Shown: positions 43,988-52,588 of the stretch, piece by piece
Layout of the letters: each line of letters begins with the position of its first letter
Numbering within the stretch: the stretch's first letter is position 1
Assembly: GCF_010119245.1 (NCBI RefSeq)
Contig: NZ_WNKG01000014.1
Coordinates: forward strand, 1-64,000
From: Cyclobacterium salsum
GTDB taxonomy: Bacteria > Bacteroidota > Bacteroidia > Cytophagales > Cyclobacteriaceae
Direction: 5' to 3'
DNA length: 64,000 nucleotides
Notes under the pieces: model-generated
Database searches by the model: none
Told to the model about the DNA's origin: nothing
What the model saw: the letters and a program-made list of their open reading frames with translations, nothing else
Translations under genes and position numbers: made by a program

Positions 43988-44676
43988 TGGGGCCGAAAGA
44001 CCAAGCATATGGAGCCGTATTTTTAGTCAACAAACCTTACCGGTGGACCTCCTTCGATGTGGTCAAAAAAATCAGAAATGCGCTTAAGGTAAAAAAAGTA
44101 GGCCATGCCGGCACGCTGGATCCGCTGGCTACCGGGCTGCTGATCATCTGTGCGGGAAAAGAAACTAAAAACATTGAAGGGTATCAGGCCCAGGAAAAAG
44201 AATACGAGGGAAGCTTTGTTTTGGGCAATACCACCGAGTCATTTGACCTGGAACGAGCAGTAGTGGAAGTGGCAGATCCTTCTTTTTTGGATGAAGCTGC
44301 TATTCTACGGGCTGCCGAAGCACTCACCGGGGAAATCATGCAAATTCCTCCCAGTCACTCAGCCATCAAAAAAGATGGGAAAAGGGTTTATGAATCTGCC
44401 CGAAAAGGAATTACTGTTACATTAGACCCCAGGCCAGTGACGGTTAAGACATTCGAAGTGGTCCGCATTTCCCTTCCGGAAGTGCATTTCCGGATACAGT
44501 GTTCCAAAGGAACCTATATCCGAAGTTTGGCCCGGGATATGGGGGAAATATTGGGGGTAGGTGCTTACCTATCTTCTCTAAAACGAACCGCAATCGGTGA
44601 GTTCAGGCTGGAAAATGCCTGGGAATTGGATGAATTGGTAGAAAAAATCAATAAAGAGCGAAATGAAAATTTATAA
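43987..44676 (+). CDS. truB: tRNA pseudouridine(55) synthase TruB
   Basis: A 229-residue pseudouridine synthase that makes pseudouridine 55 in the T-loop of tRNA. The motif KVGHAGTLDPLATGLL holds the catalytic Asp (about residue 43); later motifs are IPPSHSAIKKDGKRVYE and KGTYIRSLARDMG. The start is the ATG at 43987 that overlaps the uppP stop (TGATG); an upstream in-frame start at 43939 would lie inside uppP and adds non-family sequence. It lacks a long C-terminal PUA domain, as is common in Bacteroidota. It overlaps ribF by 14 bp. Confidence 0.96.
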   Translation: MGPKDQAYGAVFLVNKPYRWTSFDVVKKIRNALKVKKVGHAGTLDPLATGLLIICAGKETKNIEGYQAQEKEYEGSFVLGNTTESFDLERAVVEVADPSFLDEAAILRAAEALTGEIMQIPPSHSAIKKDGKRVYESARKGITVTLDPRPVTVKTFEVVRISLPEVHFRIQCSKGTYIRSLARDMGEILGVGAYLSSLKRTAIGEFRLENAWELDELVEKINKERNENL

Positions 44677-45616
44677 ATCTCTTGATGATTTTCCAGTAGT
44701 GACGCGTCCCGTAGTCACCATAGGTACCTTTGACGGCGTTCATCTCGGCCATCAAAAAATCCTCAAAAGAATTCATAAAATCGCCCAAAAAATGGATGGG
44801 GAAACCGTCCTGGTGACTTTTTGGCCGCATCCCCGGATGGTATTGTTTCCGGAAGAGCACGGTATTAAGTTGCTAAGCACTTTTGAAGAAAAATCCCGCT
44901 TACTGGCTTCTTATGGAATAGACCATTTGTTATTCATTCCATTTACGAAGGATTTTTCAAAAATGCCCTCTGAAGAATTTATCCGTTCGGTGCTAGTAGA
45001 AAAGATTCGGACAAAAATTTTGGTAATCGGTTACGACCATCGATTTGGAAAAGGTAGGGAGGGAAGTTTTGAGCATTTGAAAGCCCGGCAAAAGGACTAT
45101 GATTTTGAATTGGAGGAAATCCCGCGGCAGGACATCGATAATGTCGGTATTAGCAGTACCAAAATAAGAAGAGCACTGGAGTCGGGTGATATTGCCACCG
45201 CCAATGAATTTCTTGGAAAACCGTATTTTCTGGAAGGCGTGGTCATTCGTGGAGATCAAATCGGCCGTACGCTGGGATTTCCTACTGCCAATATCAAAAT
45301 GGAAGAACCGGACAAGCTGATTCCTATGGATGGGGCCTATCTTGTTCGTGTAAATACAGGATCTGAGAGCTTTGGAGGAATGCTGAATATAGGCAAAAGG
45401 CCTACTGTTTCGGGTGAAGCTAAAAACATAGAAGTGAACATATTAAATTTCGACGGTGATTTATATGGAAAAACCATTGAAGTTGCGTTTCTGGAATTTT
45501 TGAGGCCAGAAAAAAAATTCGGAAATTTAGAGGCCTTGAAAGATCAATTGCAAAAAGACCGACAACAAGCGCTCGCCTATTTCGGACCGGATAAAATCAA
45601 ACCGCATGATAAATAA
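44663..45616 (+). CDS. ribF: Bifunctional riboflavin kinase / FAD synthetase RibF
   Basis: A 317-residue enzyme with an N-terminal nucleotidyltransferase FAD synthetase domain (TIGTFDGVHLGHQKIL at about residues 18-33; GYDHRFGKGREG near 128; ISSTKIRRAL near 168) and a C-terminal riboflavin kinase domain (GDQIGRTLGFPTANI near 200; MLNIGKRPT near 243). It makes FMN and FAD, needed by flavoproteins such as the reductase at 13798. Start 44663 overlaps the truB end by 14 bp, and its end overlaps the next gene by 11 bp, a tight co-translated arrangement. Confidence 0.96.
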   Translation: MKIYKSLDDFPVVTRPVVTIGTFDGVHLGHQKILKRIHKIAQKMDGETVLVTFWPHPRMVLFPEEHGIKLLSTFEEKSRLLASYGIDHLLFIPFTKDFSKMPSEEFIRSVLVEKIRTKILVIGYDHRFGKGREGSFEHLKARQKDYDFELEEIPRQDIDNVGISSTKIRRALESGDIATANEFLGKPYFLEGVVIRGDQIGRTLGFPTANIKMEEPDKLIPMDGAYLVRVNTGSESFGGMLNIGKRPTVSGEAKNIEVNILNFDGDLYGKTIEVAFLEFLRPEKKFGNLEALKDQLQKDRQQALAYFGPDKIKPHDK

Positions 45617-46301
45617 AGAAGTAAGAGATGCCGAAGATGCCATCAGGGACATCACCGATGGATCGGTGCTCCTTTTGGGAGGTTTTGGGCTTTGCGGCAT
45701 TCCGGAAGCAGGAATACAGGCACTTGTCAGAAAAAATCTAAAAGGGCTTACCTGTATCTCCAATAATGCAGGTGTCGATGATTTTGGTGTTGGCTTGTTG
45801 CTGAAAAAACGAATGATCAAGAAGCTGATCGCCAGCTATGTCGGTGAGAATAAAGAATTCGAAGACCAGTATCGGGCGGGTGAACTGGAGCTGGAACTCA
45901 TCCCGCAGGGGACGCTGGCCGAACGCATTCGTGCCGGGGGTGCAGGAATCCCTGCTTTTTTCACCCCGGCAGGCATTGGTTCTGAATTGGCAGAAGGAAA
46001 AGAAATCCGCGAATTTGACGGCCGGTTGTACTTGCTGGAACGCTGGATCAAGGCAGATTTTGCCCTGGTCAAAGCCTGGAAAGGAGACACGGCCGGGAAT
46101 TTGATTTACAAGGGTACGGCCAGAAACTTCAATCCTTTGATGGCAGCTGCGGGAAAGATAACCATAGCAGAGGTGGAGCAACTAGTGCCTGCCGGCGAGC
46201 TGGATCCGAATCAAATTCACACCCCGGGAATTTATGTTCAGCGCATATTTCAGGGAGCCGGTTATGAAAAAAGAATTGAAAACATCACCGTTTCTCCGTA
46301 A
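45606..46301 (+). CDS. scoA: 3-oxoacid CoA-transferase subunit A
   Basis: A 231-residue alpha subunit of a class I CoA transferase. The glycine-rich GGFGLCGIPEAGIQAL (about residues 22-37), ISNNAGVDDFGVG (about 50-62) and GAGIPAFFTPAGIGSELAEGK (split across 115-135) are family marks. With subunit B it transfers CoA from succinyl-CoA to acetoacetate or related 3-oxoacids. The gene overlaps the ribF end by 11 bp and is followed 9 bp later by subunit B. Its presence at the end of a housekeeping operon suggests shared transcription, not a shared pathway. Confidence 0.95.
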   Translation: MINKEVRDAEDAIRDITDGSVLLLGGFGLCGIPEAGIQALVRKNLKGLTCISNNAGVDDFGVGLLLKKRMIKKLIASYVGENKEFEDQYRAGELELELIPQGTLAERIRAGGAGIPAFFTPAGIGSELAEGKEIREFDGRLYLLERWIKADFALVKAWKGDTAGNLIYKGTARNFNPLMAAAGKITIAEVEQLVPAGELDPNQIHTPGIYVQRIFQGAGYEKRIENITVSP

Positions 46302-46310
46302 TTTTTACCC

Positions 46311-46973
46311 ATGCTTAGCAAAGAACAAATAGCCCGCCGAATAGCCAGAGAAATTAAAGATGGACAGTACATCAATTTGGGGATTGGCATCCCTACGCTG
46401 GTCGCTAATTACATACCCGACCACCTACAGGTAGTCCTCCAATCTGAAAATGGACTGTTGGGTATCGGTCCCTATCCGCAGTCTTCGGACATCAATCCTG
46501 ACCTGGTCAATGCCGGCAAAGAAACCATCTCCATGGTCAAGGGTTCCTCTTTGTTCGATTCGGCTGATGCTTTTGCCATGATCCGGGGAGGGCATATAGA
46601 CATGGCGATTTTGGGGGCACTTGAAGTGTCCGAAAATGGAGATATCAGCAACTGGAAAATAACTTCCGGACTCATAAAAGGAGTGGGCGGAGCCCTGGAT
46701 CTGGTAGCTTCAGATGCCAAACTACTGGTGGCCATGCTACATTGCCACAAAGACGGTAGTTCCAAATTGCTTAAACAATGCAAATTCCCCGTAACCGGCG
46801 TACGTTGCGTACATAAGATTTTTACAGACCTGGGCGTATTTAGCATTCTTCCCGAAGGTGGATTCAAACTACTGGAACGCGCACCGGGTGTGGATCCGGA
46901 TGAGATCCGAAATAAAACCGAGGGAAGGTTGGTCATCAAGGGTGAAATTCCTGAAATGACGGGCTTTCAATAA
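46311..46973 (+). CDS. scoB: 3-oxoacid CoA-transferase subunit B
   Basis: A 220-residue beta subunit. The catalytic Glu that forms the acyl-glutamyl-CoA intermediate lies in QSENGLLGIGPYP (about residues 46-58), preceded by YINLGIGIPTLVA. A GGHIDMAILGALEV stretch (about 92-105) and GVGGALDLV also match the family. It completes the CoA transferase and is the last gene of the operon that begins with pdeM. The gap to gldC is 64 bp and holds a -7 box. Confidence 0.95.
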   Translation: MLSKEQIARRIAREIKDGQYINLGIGIPTLVANYIPDHLQVVLQSENGLLGIGPYPQSSDINPDLVNAGKETISMVKGSSLFDSADAFAMIRGGHIDMAILGALEVSENGDISNWKITSGLIKGVGGALDLVASDAKLLVAMLHCHKDGSSKLLKQCKFPVTGVRCVHKIFTDLGVFSILPEGGFKLLERAPGVDPDEIRNKTEGRLVIKGEIPEMTGFQ

Positions 46974-47003
46974 TAATCCTATCCAACTTTCGCTATTCTT
47001 TGT

Positions 47004-47011
47004 TAGTTTTG
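47004..47011 (+). promoter_or_regulatory. Bacteroidota -7 box (TAGTTTTG) before gldC
   Basis: TAGTTTTG matches TAnnTTTG and lies 27 nt upstream of the gldC start, within the 64-bp gap after scoB. No -33 TTTG at the usual spacing was seen, so gldC may also be read from the upstream operon. Confidence 0.4.
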
Positions 47012-47037
47012 CCTCCTCAAAAGGTAAACGTACAAAA

Positions 47038-47376
47038 ATGAAAAAATCCGAAATCAAATTCACTGTATCCCTGGACGATAAAAACCTCCCTAAAAGTATT
47101 GAATGGGATGCTTCTGATAAAGAAGCGGAAGGAATGGAATCCACCAGAAGCATTAGCGTGAATGTTTGGGATAACTTAAATCAAAGCACCTTGCGAATCG
47201 ATCTCTGGACCAATGAAATGTCAGTGGCCGAAATGAAGCGTTTCTACATCGATATCTTAGGTGGCATGGGCCAAACCATCCTGAACAGTACCGGAGACGA
47301 GTATTTTTCAGAAGAAATCAAAGCACTTTGCGACCGCTTGGTCACGCATGTCAACGAAGAAAACAAATCAAAGTAA
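47038..47376 (+). CDS. gldC: Gliding motility protein GldC
   Basis: A 112-residue cytoplasmic-type protein that matches GldC along its whole length: ITFTVSLD-like start (KSEIKFTVSLDDKNLPKSIE), WDASDKEAEGMESTRSI, then DLWTNEMSVAEMKRFYID and GDEYFSEEIKALCDRL. GldC supports gliding in Bacteroidota, usually near gldB, though it is not always essential. Here no other gld gene is adjacent. A strong intrinsic terminator follows immediately. The presence of gldC supports the Bacteroidota assignment, but does not show by itself that the cells glide. Confidence 0.93.
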   Translation: MKKSEIKFTVSLDDKNLPKSIEWDASDKEAEGMESTRSISVNVWDNLNQSTLRIDLWTNEMSVAEMKRFYIDILGGMGQTILNSTGDEYFSEEIKALCDRLVTHVNEENKSK

Positions 47377-47382
47377 GGTACC

Positions 47383-47427
47383 AAAAAGCCCCAAAATTCG
47401 AAGCCCCTGTTTTTTTGGGGCTTTTTT
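47383..47427 (+). terminator. Intrinsic terminator after gldC
   Basis: AAAAAGCCCCAAAA pairs with TTTTTTTGGGGCTTTTTT across an 18-nt loop, followed by a T-run. It starts within 10 bp of the gldC stop and separates that gene from the TonB receptor operon. The flanking A and T tracts let it work in both directions. Confidence 0.85.
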
Positions 47428-47618
47428 ATTCCCCTCAGGATTCACCTACATTAAAACTATATTGGATTTTTATTACCTTAAGCGAATGCTTTTCGTTAAA
47501 CAATCAAAAGACCAATTGTAAATTAATACTCAAATTATTCAATTGTTTGGATAATTTTAAGGGGACTATCAGAATAAGATCTATAAAAAAGTAAATTTTA
47601 ACCCTAGCTCATCATGTC

Positions 47619-50507
47619 ATGAAAAACGTTACAATGTATTTCAGGCCAGGCTTTTGGTCGCTAATTCTGGGGTTTTTCATTTCTTTTTCCCAATTAAACG
47701 CCCAAAGTACCACCTCTATTTCGGGAAAAGTGACGGAATCCGAAACCAACGAAGCGTTAATAGGAGTCAACATACTGGTAAAAGGGAAGGTTATCGGAAC
47801 CATCACAGACCTAAATGGTGATTTTAACTTAACCATCAATCAGCCCCCACCTCTAACCCTCGTATTTTCAATGATCGGTTTTGCCAGCCAGGAAATTCAA
47901 ATTACCGAAAATGAGGTTACCGGCCTACAGGTTGAATTAGAAGAACAAACCATGCTGGGGCAGGAAGTAGTGGTTTCCGCCTCCAGGGTAGAAGAAAGCA
48001 TTCTCCAGTCCCCGGTGACCATTGAGAAGATGGACATACTGGACATCCGGGAAACCGCCAGTGATACTTACTATAAAGCCATTGCCAATCTCAAGGGAGT
48101 GGACGTTACCAGCACCTCCATCAATTTTCAGATCCTAAATGCCCGGGGTTTCAATTCCACGGGTAATACCCGATTTGTCCAACTGACGGATGGCATGGAT
48201 ACCCAGGCGCCTGCCTTAAATTTCCCCATTGGAAACCTCAACGGACCTTCAGAATTGGATGTGGAAAGTGTGGAATTTATCCCGGGAGCCGCTTCTGCCC
48301 TTTACGGCCCCAATGCCTTTAACGGTATTTTGTTAATCAACAGCAAGAGCCCTTTTGAATACCAGGGCCTAAGTGCCTTCTACAAGCAGGGCATCAACCA
48401 TATAGGAGGAAGAGCAGGAGAACCTGCTTCCCCCCAACCCATGTTTGAGGGCTCCATTCGGTATGCCAAGACCTTTAATAACAAATGGGCCTTTAAAATA
48501 AGTGCTTCCTTTATGGAAGCAGAAGACTGGTACGGAACGGACCAGACCGATCTCAATCAGGGAGCACAAGGAGACCTACCCTTCAACCCGGGGGAAAATC
48601 GGGTGCATGTGTTTGGGGATGAGGTGGCCAATAATATCGGATTACTGAGAAATGTGGGGGCCATTCAGCAACAAGCCAATGCATTGGGATTGGGGGGCTA
48701 TATTGGCAGCATTCCAGATCAGGTCGTGTCGCGAACAGGTTACGACGAACGCGACCTGGTAGACTATGGGGCCAAAAACTACAAAGTAAGCGGTGCCCTT
48801 CATTTCCGGGTAAATGACAAGGCAGAATTATCCTATACGCTGAATTACGGTTCCGGAACTTCCGTTTATACGGGAGCTCAGCGTTACTCATTGAATAATT
48901 TTAACATCACGCAACATAAACTGGAGTTAACGACAGACAGCTATTTTGTGAGAGCCTACACCACGCGGGAAGATTCCGGGGACTCCTACATTGCCGACCT
49001 GACGGGAGTTAATATCAACGATCAATGGAAGGGCAATGCCCAGTGGTTTGGAGAATATACCTTGAATTACATCGGTGCCCTTGCCCTGCAGCAGGTAGCT
49101 CCCGGCAGCATGGGAACAGCCAGCCAGCAAACGGAAGCCCATCGGTTTGCCAGGAACCAGGCCGATCAAGGCAGGTTCCTACCAGGATCGGATGAATTTG
49201 AAAATGCAGAGAGGAACATTCGTGCAGACTTTATCCCGCAGGGATCTTTGTTCAATGACCGCTCCCGGATGTATATGACTGAAGGACAATACAATTTCAA
49301 AAATGAAATTGATTTTATGGACCTTCAGGTAGGTGCCTCTTATCGGGTTTATGACTTAAGGTCCAACGGGACGATATTTGCCGACGTGGAAGGCAATGAT
49401 ATTTCGGTGACCGAATTTGGTGGCTATGCGCAAGGGTCCAAGCGGGTTTTGCAGGAAAAGTTAAAAATTACCGCTTCGGTCCGATACGACAAGAATGAGA
49501 ATTTTGATGGCCAGTTTAGTCCCCGGATTTCAGGGGTGTTTACAGAGGGAAACAGCAACTTTCGGCTTTCTTACCAAACAGGGTTTCGAATGCCTAGCAC
49601 CCAGGCACAACATATTGATTTAAATGTGGTTTCCGCACGATTGATTGCTGGCTTACCCTACTACAGAGAAAAATACAATGTGTTTGAAAATGCTTTTTCC
49701 CTTGCTTCTGTTCAGGAGTATACAGAAGCGGTGGCAGCTGGAGCAAGTCCGGTAGCTGCCTCCGCCACCAACTTATTGGAGCAAGTGACGGATTTACCGG
49801 CACTCAGGCCAGAAAAAGTCAATTCCATTGAGGTGGGTTATAAAGGACTACTAGCCGACAATCGCTTATTGATTGACCTCGCTTATTACTACAATAGTTA
49901 CAATGATTTTATATCTCAAACAGCTATACGCAAAGCCCCGGGCCCAGTGTATCCGGGAGCTTCACCCGCTACCGATCAGGGCGCTATCAATGCCATCAAT
50001 GCCCCTACGCTATTGACACCCGTCACCATCCCCGGTCAGGAAAACACCTTTCAAACCTACACCAATATCGTTGATCGGGAGGTAGAGGCCCATGGAGCGG
50101 TTATTGGCCTCACATACAACTTGCCTAATAATTACAGCATTGGAGGAAACTACAATTTCAACCGCATGATCACCGCTTTCGAGGAAGGATTCTTATCCGA
50201 ATTCAACACCCCTGAGCACAAATACAACATTACCTTCGGCAACCGAAAACTCACTGAAAACCTGGGTTTTAATGTCGCCTACAGGTACCAAACAGCATTT
50301 CGTTGGGAATCCTCCTTTGCCCAAGGGGACGTCCCGGAAGTACATAATGTCGATGCACAGGTATCGTATAAGCTAAAGCAATTAAAATCGGTCGTAAAAC
50401 TGGGCGGGTCGAACGTTTTCAACAACCGTTATTTTCTGAATTTCGGTGGGCCTACCATTGGGGCCATTTACTACCTTTCCATCACTTTTGATGAATTGCT
50501 AAATTAA
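47619..50507 (+). CDS. TonB-dependent outer membrane receptor
   Basis: A 962-residue outer-membrane receptor. A signal peptide (about residues 1-29, ending SQLNAQ) is followed by a carboxypeptidase-regulatory-like domain (ISGKVTESETNEALIGVNIL, about 34-53), a plug (VEKM-like VTIEKMDILDIRETAS and a GAASALYGPNAFNGILLINS stretch, about 130-235) and a long beta-barrel ending ISFDEL-like ITFDELLN. It imports a ligand using TonB energy. No SusD partner is present; an SGNH lipoprotein starts 11 bp downstream instead, so the ligand may be an ester, lipid or similar compound, not an oligosaccharide taken in by a classic SusCD pair. Confidence 0.93.
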   Translation: MKNVTMYFRPGFWSLILGFFISFSQLNAQSTTSISGKVTESETNEALIGVNILVKGKVIGTITDLNGDFNLTINQPPPLTLVFSMIGFASQEIQITENEVTGLQVELEEQTMLGQEVVVSASRVEESILQSPVTIEKMDILDIRETASDTYYKAIANLKGVDVTSTSINFQILNARGFNSTGNTRFVQLTDGMDTQAPALNFPIGNLNGPSELDVESVEFIPGAASALYGPNAFNGILLINSKSPFEYQGLSAFYKQGINHIGGRAGEPASPQPMFEGSIRYAKTFNNKWAFKISASFMEAEDWYGTDQTDLNQGAQGDLPFNPGENRVHVFGDEVANNIGLLRNVGAIQQQANALGLGGYIGSIPDQVVSRTGYDERDLVDYGAKNYKVSGALHFRVNDKAELSYTLNYGSGTSVYTGAQRYSLNNFNITQHKLELTTDSYFVRAYTTREDSGDSYIADLTGVNINDQWKGNAQWFGEYTLNYIGALALQQVAPGSMGTASQQTEAHRFARNQADQGRFLPGSDEFENAERNIRADFIPQGSLFNDRSRMYMTEGQYNFKNEIDFMDLQVGASYRVYDLRSNGTIFADVEGNDISVTEFGGYAQGSKRVLQEKLKITASVRYDKNENFDGQFSPRISGVFTEGNSNFRLSYQTGFRMPSTQAQHIDLNVVSARLIAGLPYYREKYNVFENAFSLASVQEYTEAVAAGASPVAASATNLLEQVTDLPALRPEKVNSIEVGYKGLLADNRLLIDLAYYYNSYNDFISQTAIRKAPGPVYPGASPATDQGAINAINAPTLLTPVTIPGQENTFQTYTNIVDREVEAHGAVIGLTYNLPNNYSIGGNYNFNRMITAFEEGFLSEFNTPEHKYNITFGNRKLTENLGFNVAYRYQTAFRWESSFAQGDVPEVHNVDAQVSYKLKQLKSVVKLGGSNVFNNRYFLNFGGPTIGAIYYLSITFDELLN

Positions 50508-50518
50508 ACCCTGGAAAA

Positions 50519-51991
50519 ATGAAACGGACTGAAAATTTCCTGTATTTAGTAGCCTTTCTTTTGTTAGGTGCCTGTGATGGTTTTTATGAGTTCCCGGAAA
50601 TAGAAAATCCCGAACCAAGCCCCGGGCAAGTCGATTTCAGTAAAACCATTGCGATTGGAAGCTCGGTCACTGCCGGCGTTATGGACGGTGCCCTGTATAA
50701 TCGGGCCCAACAAAATTCTTATGCGGTCATTTTGGCAGAACAGCTAAAAGAAGCTGGCGGAGGAGAATTCAATCTTCCGGATGTGGATGCTGAGGTGGGG
50801 TCTTATGTTTTAAGCCCTCCCGGTACCACCATCGGTAGGCTGATATTAAGGGTAGACCCCAATTCCGGTTCCGTCATCCCCTCTCCGATCGTTCCAGGAA
50901 ATCCCCTGCTTCTGTTTGAAGGAAACCGGGCAGAAATCAACAATTTTGGGGTGAATGGAATGAATTTGGCGGCCGCCTTGTCCCCGGAAACCGGTAATAT
51001 AAATGCACCGGAACATCCCTTGTTTAACCTCCATTATGCTCGTTTTGCGAGCAACCCGGGCACCTCCACCTTGGTAGCTGATGCCGCCGCAGCATTGGCA
51101 GATGGCGGTACTTTCCTGGTTTTCTGGCTAGGTAAAAATGATGTCCTGCCTTATGCACTCCAGGGAGGGTCCAACCCTGCCCTATTGCCAGCGGACGAAA
51201 CCTTTGAGCAACTATACAACACTGCCCTGAGTACCCTGCTTCAGGCCAATCCGGATGCCAAAGGAGTCGTTGCAAACATTCCCAGTTTAAACAGCCTTCC
51301 TTTTTTCAGCACCATAAGCTGGAACGCTCTACCCCTAAACCAAAGTTTGGCGGGTTTGGCCAATGGCGCTTATACTCAATACAACCAGGCCTTGAATGAG
51401 GTGGCGCAAGCCGGGTTGATCACCGATACTGAAAGAAACCTGCGGACCATTGCTTTTCAACCTGGCTTTAACGGTTTTGTAATGGAGGACAAAACCCTGA
51501 CCGACCTGAGTGCTTCGGGTATCCCCTCTATTCGGCTAAGCAACGCCAACGACAAGGTAGCCTTGACGCTTGCCACGGTCCTGGGTGAACCCGTAGGAGG
51601 TAATAACACGGCCATCAGGGGCGTGATGGTTCCTGTTGGAGATCAGTACGTGCTCCTGCCCTCCGAACAAGCTATTTTGGAAGAAAAAATCAATACCTTC
51701 AATGGGTTCATTGAAGCGGCTGTTGCGTCACAGAGCGATCGCCTTGTCCTGGTGGATGTCAAGGCATTTTTAGATCAGGTGGCCGCTGGAAATGTCAATG
51801 CGGGATCGGTACCGCTGTCCAATTCTATCGTACCTCCGAACGGTGGTTTTTCGGTGGACGGCGTGCATACCAATGCCCGCGCCAATGCTTTTCTTGCCAA
51901 TTACTTTATTGAGGCCATTGAGGCCAAATGGGGAAGCACCATTCCAAAGGTTAATCCCAACGCCTTCATGGGAAATGATTTGCCCAGATAG
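50519..51991 (+). CDS. SGNH/GDSL-family lipoprotein hydrolase
   Basis: A 490-residue predicted lipoprotein (MKRTENFLYLVAFLLLGACDG, lipobox LGAC). Block I reads IAIGSSVTAGVMDGAL (about residues 44-59), in which the GDS of typical members is GSS and the second Ser is the likely nucleophile. Block III appears as FWLGKNDVL (about 203) and block V as SVDGVHTNARANAF near 450, giving the Asp-His pair. An insert of about 100 residues lies between blocks I and III. It probably hydrolyses ester bonds on the outer membrane. It follows the TonB receptor gene by 11 bp and is 3 bp before the nucleotidyltransferase gene. Confidence 0.88.
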   Translation: MKRTENFLYLVAFLLLGACDGFYEFPEIENPEPSPGQVDFSKTIAIGSSVTAGVMDGALYNRAQQNSYAVILAEQLKEAGGGEFNLPDVDAEVGSYVLSPPGTTIGRLILRVDPNSGSVIPSPIVPGNPLLLFEGNRAEINNFGVNGMNLAAALSPETGNINAPEHPLFNLHYARFASNPGTSTLVADAAAALADGGTFLVFWLGKNDVLPYALQGGSNPALLPADETFEQLYNTALSTLLQANPDAKGVVANIPSLNSLPFFSTISWNALPLNQSLAGLANGAYTQYNQALNEVAQAGLITDTERNLRTIAFQPGFNGFVMEDKTLTDLSASGIPSIRLSNANDKVALTLATVLGEPVGGNNTAIRGVMVPVGDQYVLLPSEQAILEEKINTFNGFIEAAVASQSDRLVLVDVKAFLDQVAAGNVNAGSVPLSNSIVPPNGGFSVDGVHTNARANAFLANYFIEAIEAKWGSTIPKVNPNAFMGNDLPR

Positions 51992-51994
51992 CCT

Positions 51995-52588
51995 ATGGTA
52001 ACGGGTATTGTCATTCTTGCAGCGGGAAATTCAAGCCGGTTGGGGCATCCCAAACAGCTGGTGGAATTCCAGGGAAGTTCGTTATTAGAAAACACCATAA
52101 AAATGGCTCTGGAACTGCATGTGGGGCCAGTTATGGTGGTCGAGGGGGCTTATACCTTTGACCTGTCTGTTGAGCCAGGGTTGCATACCATCCGAAACAA
52201 CGAGTGGAAAAGAGGTATGGGTAGCTCCATCAAACTGGGGTTGGCTTCTCTTGAGAAAATCGCCACCATCGATCAGCTCCTTATACTTCTGTCCGATCAG
52301 CCGTTGATCACCACAACTCATCTAAAAGCCCTATTGGATAAAAAAAAGGAAACGGCCCTCCCTATGATCGCTTCCTTTTATAAAAGAGTCCCAGGGGTGC
52401 CCGCTCTTTTTGATAAAAGTTGTTTTTCCAGTTTGCTTTCACTCGAAGACAAACAGGGCGCTAAAAACATATTTCAAACCCATCCGGAGCAGGTTGGGCT
52501 GGTATCGCTTGAAGTTGCAAAGATTGACATCGATACGCAGGATGACCTACGGGCATTAAATAGTTCCAATTGGAGTCATTTTGACTAA
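51995..52588 (+). CDS. MobA/MocA-like nucleotidyltransferase family protein
   Basis: A 197-residue NTP transferase-like protein. The nucleotide-binding start VILAAGNSSRLGHPKQLVEF (about residues 6-25) and LLSDQPLITTTHL (about 97) are typical of the molybdenum cofactor cytidylyltransferase MocA and related enzymes. VPALFDKSCF and GAKNIFQ follow the family order. No molybdoenzyme or XdhC gene is adjacent. It begins 3 bp after the SGNH gene and overlaps the convergent sugar transporter gene by 4 bp. The nucleotide and acceptor are not known. Confidence 0.85.
   Translation: MVTGIVILAAGNSSRLGHPKQLVEFQGSSLLENTIKMALELHVGPVMVVEGAYTFDLSVEPGLHTIRNNEWKRGMGSSIKLGLASLEKIATIDQLLILLSDQPLITTTHLKALLDKKKETALPMIASFYKRVPGVPALFDKSCFSSLLSLEDKQGAKNIFQTHPEQVGLVSLEVAKIDIDTQDDLRALNSSNWSHFD

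Noticed and set aside
47619-51991. SusC/SusD polysaccharide utilisation pair
   Set aside because: The receptor has a plug and regulatory domain, but the next gene is an SGNH hydrolase and not a SusD homologue, so a classic utilisation locus is not supported.
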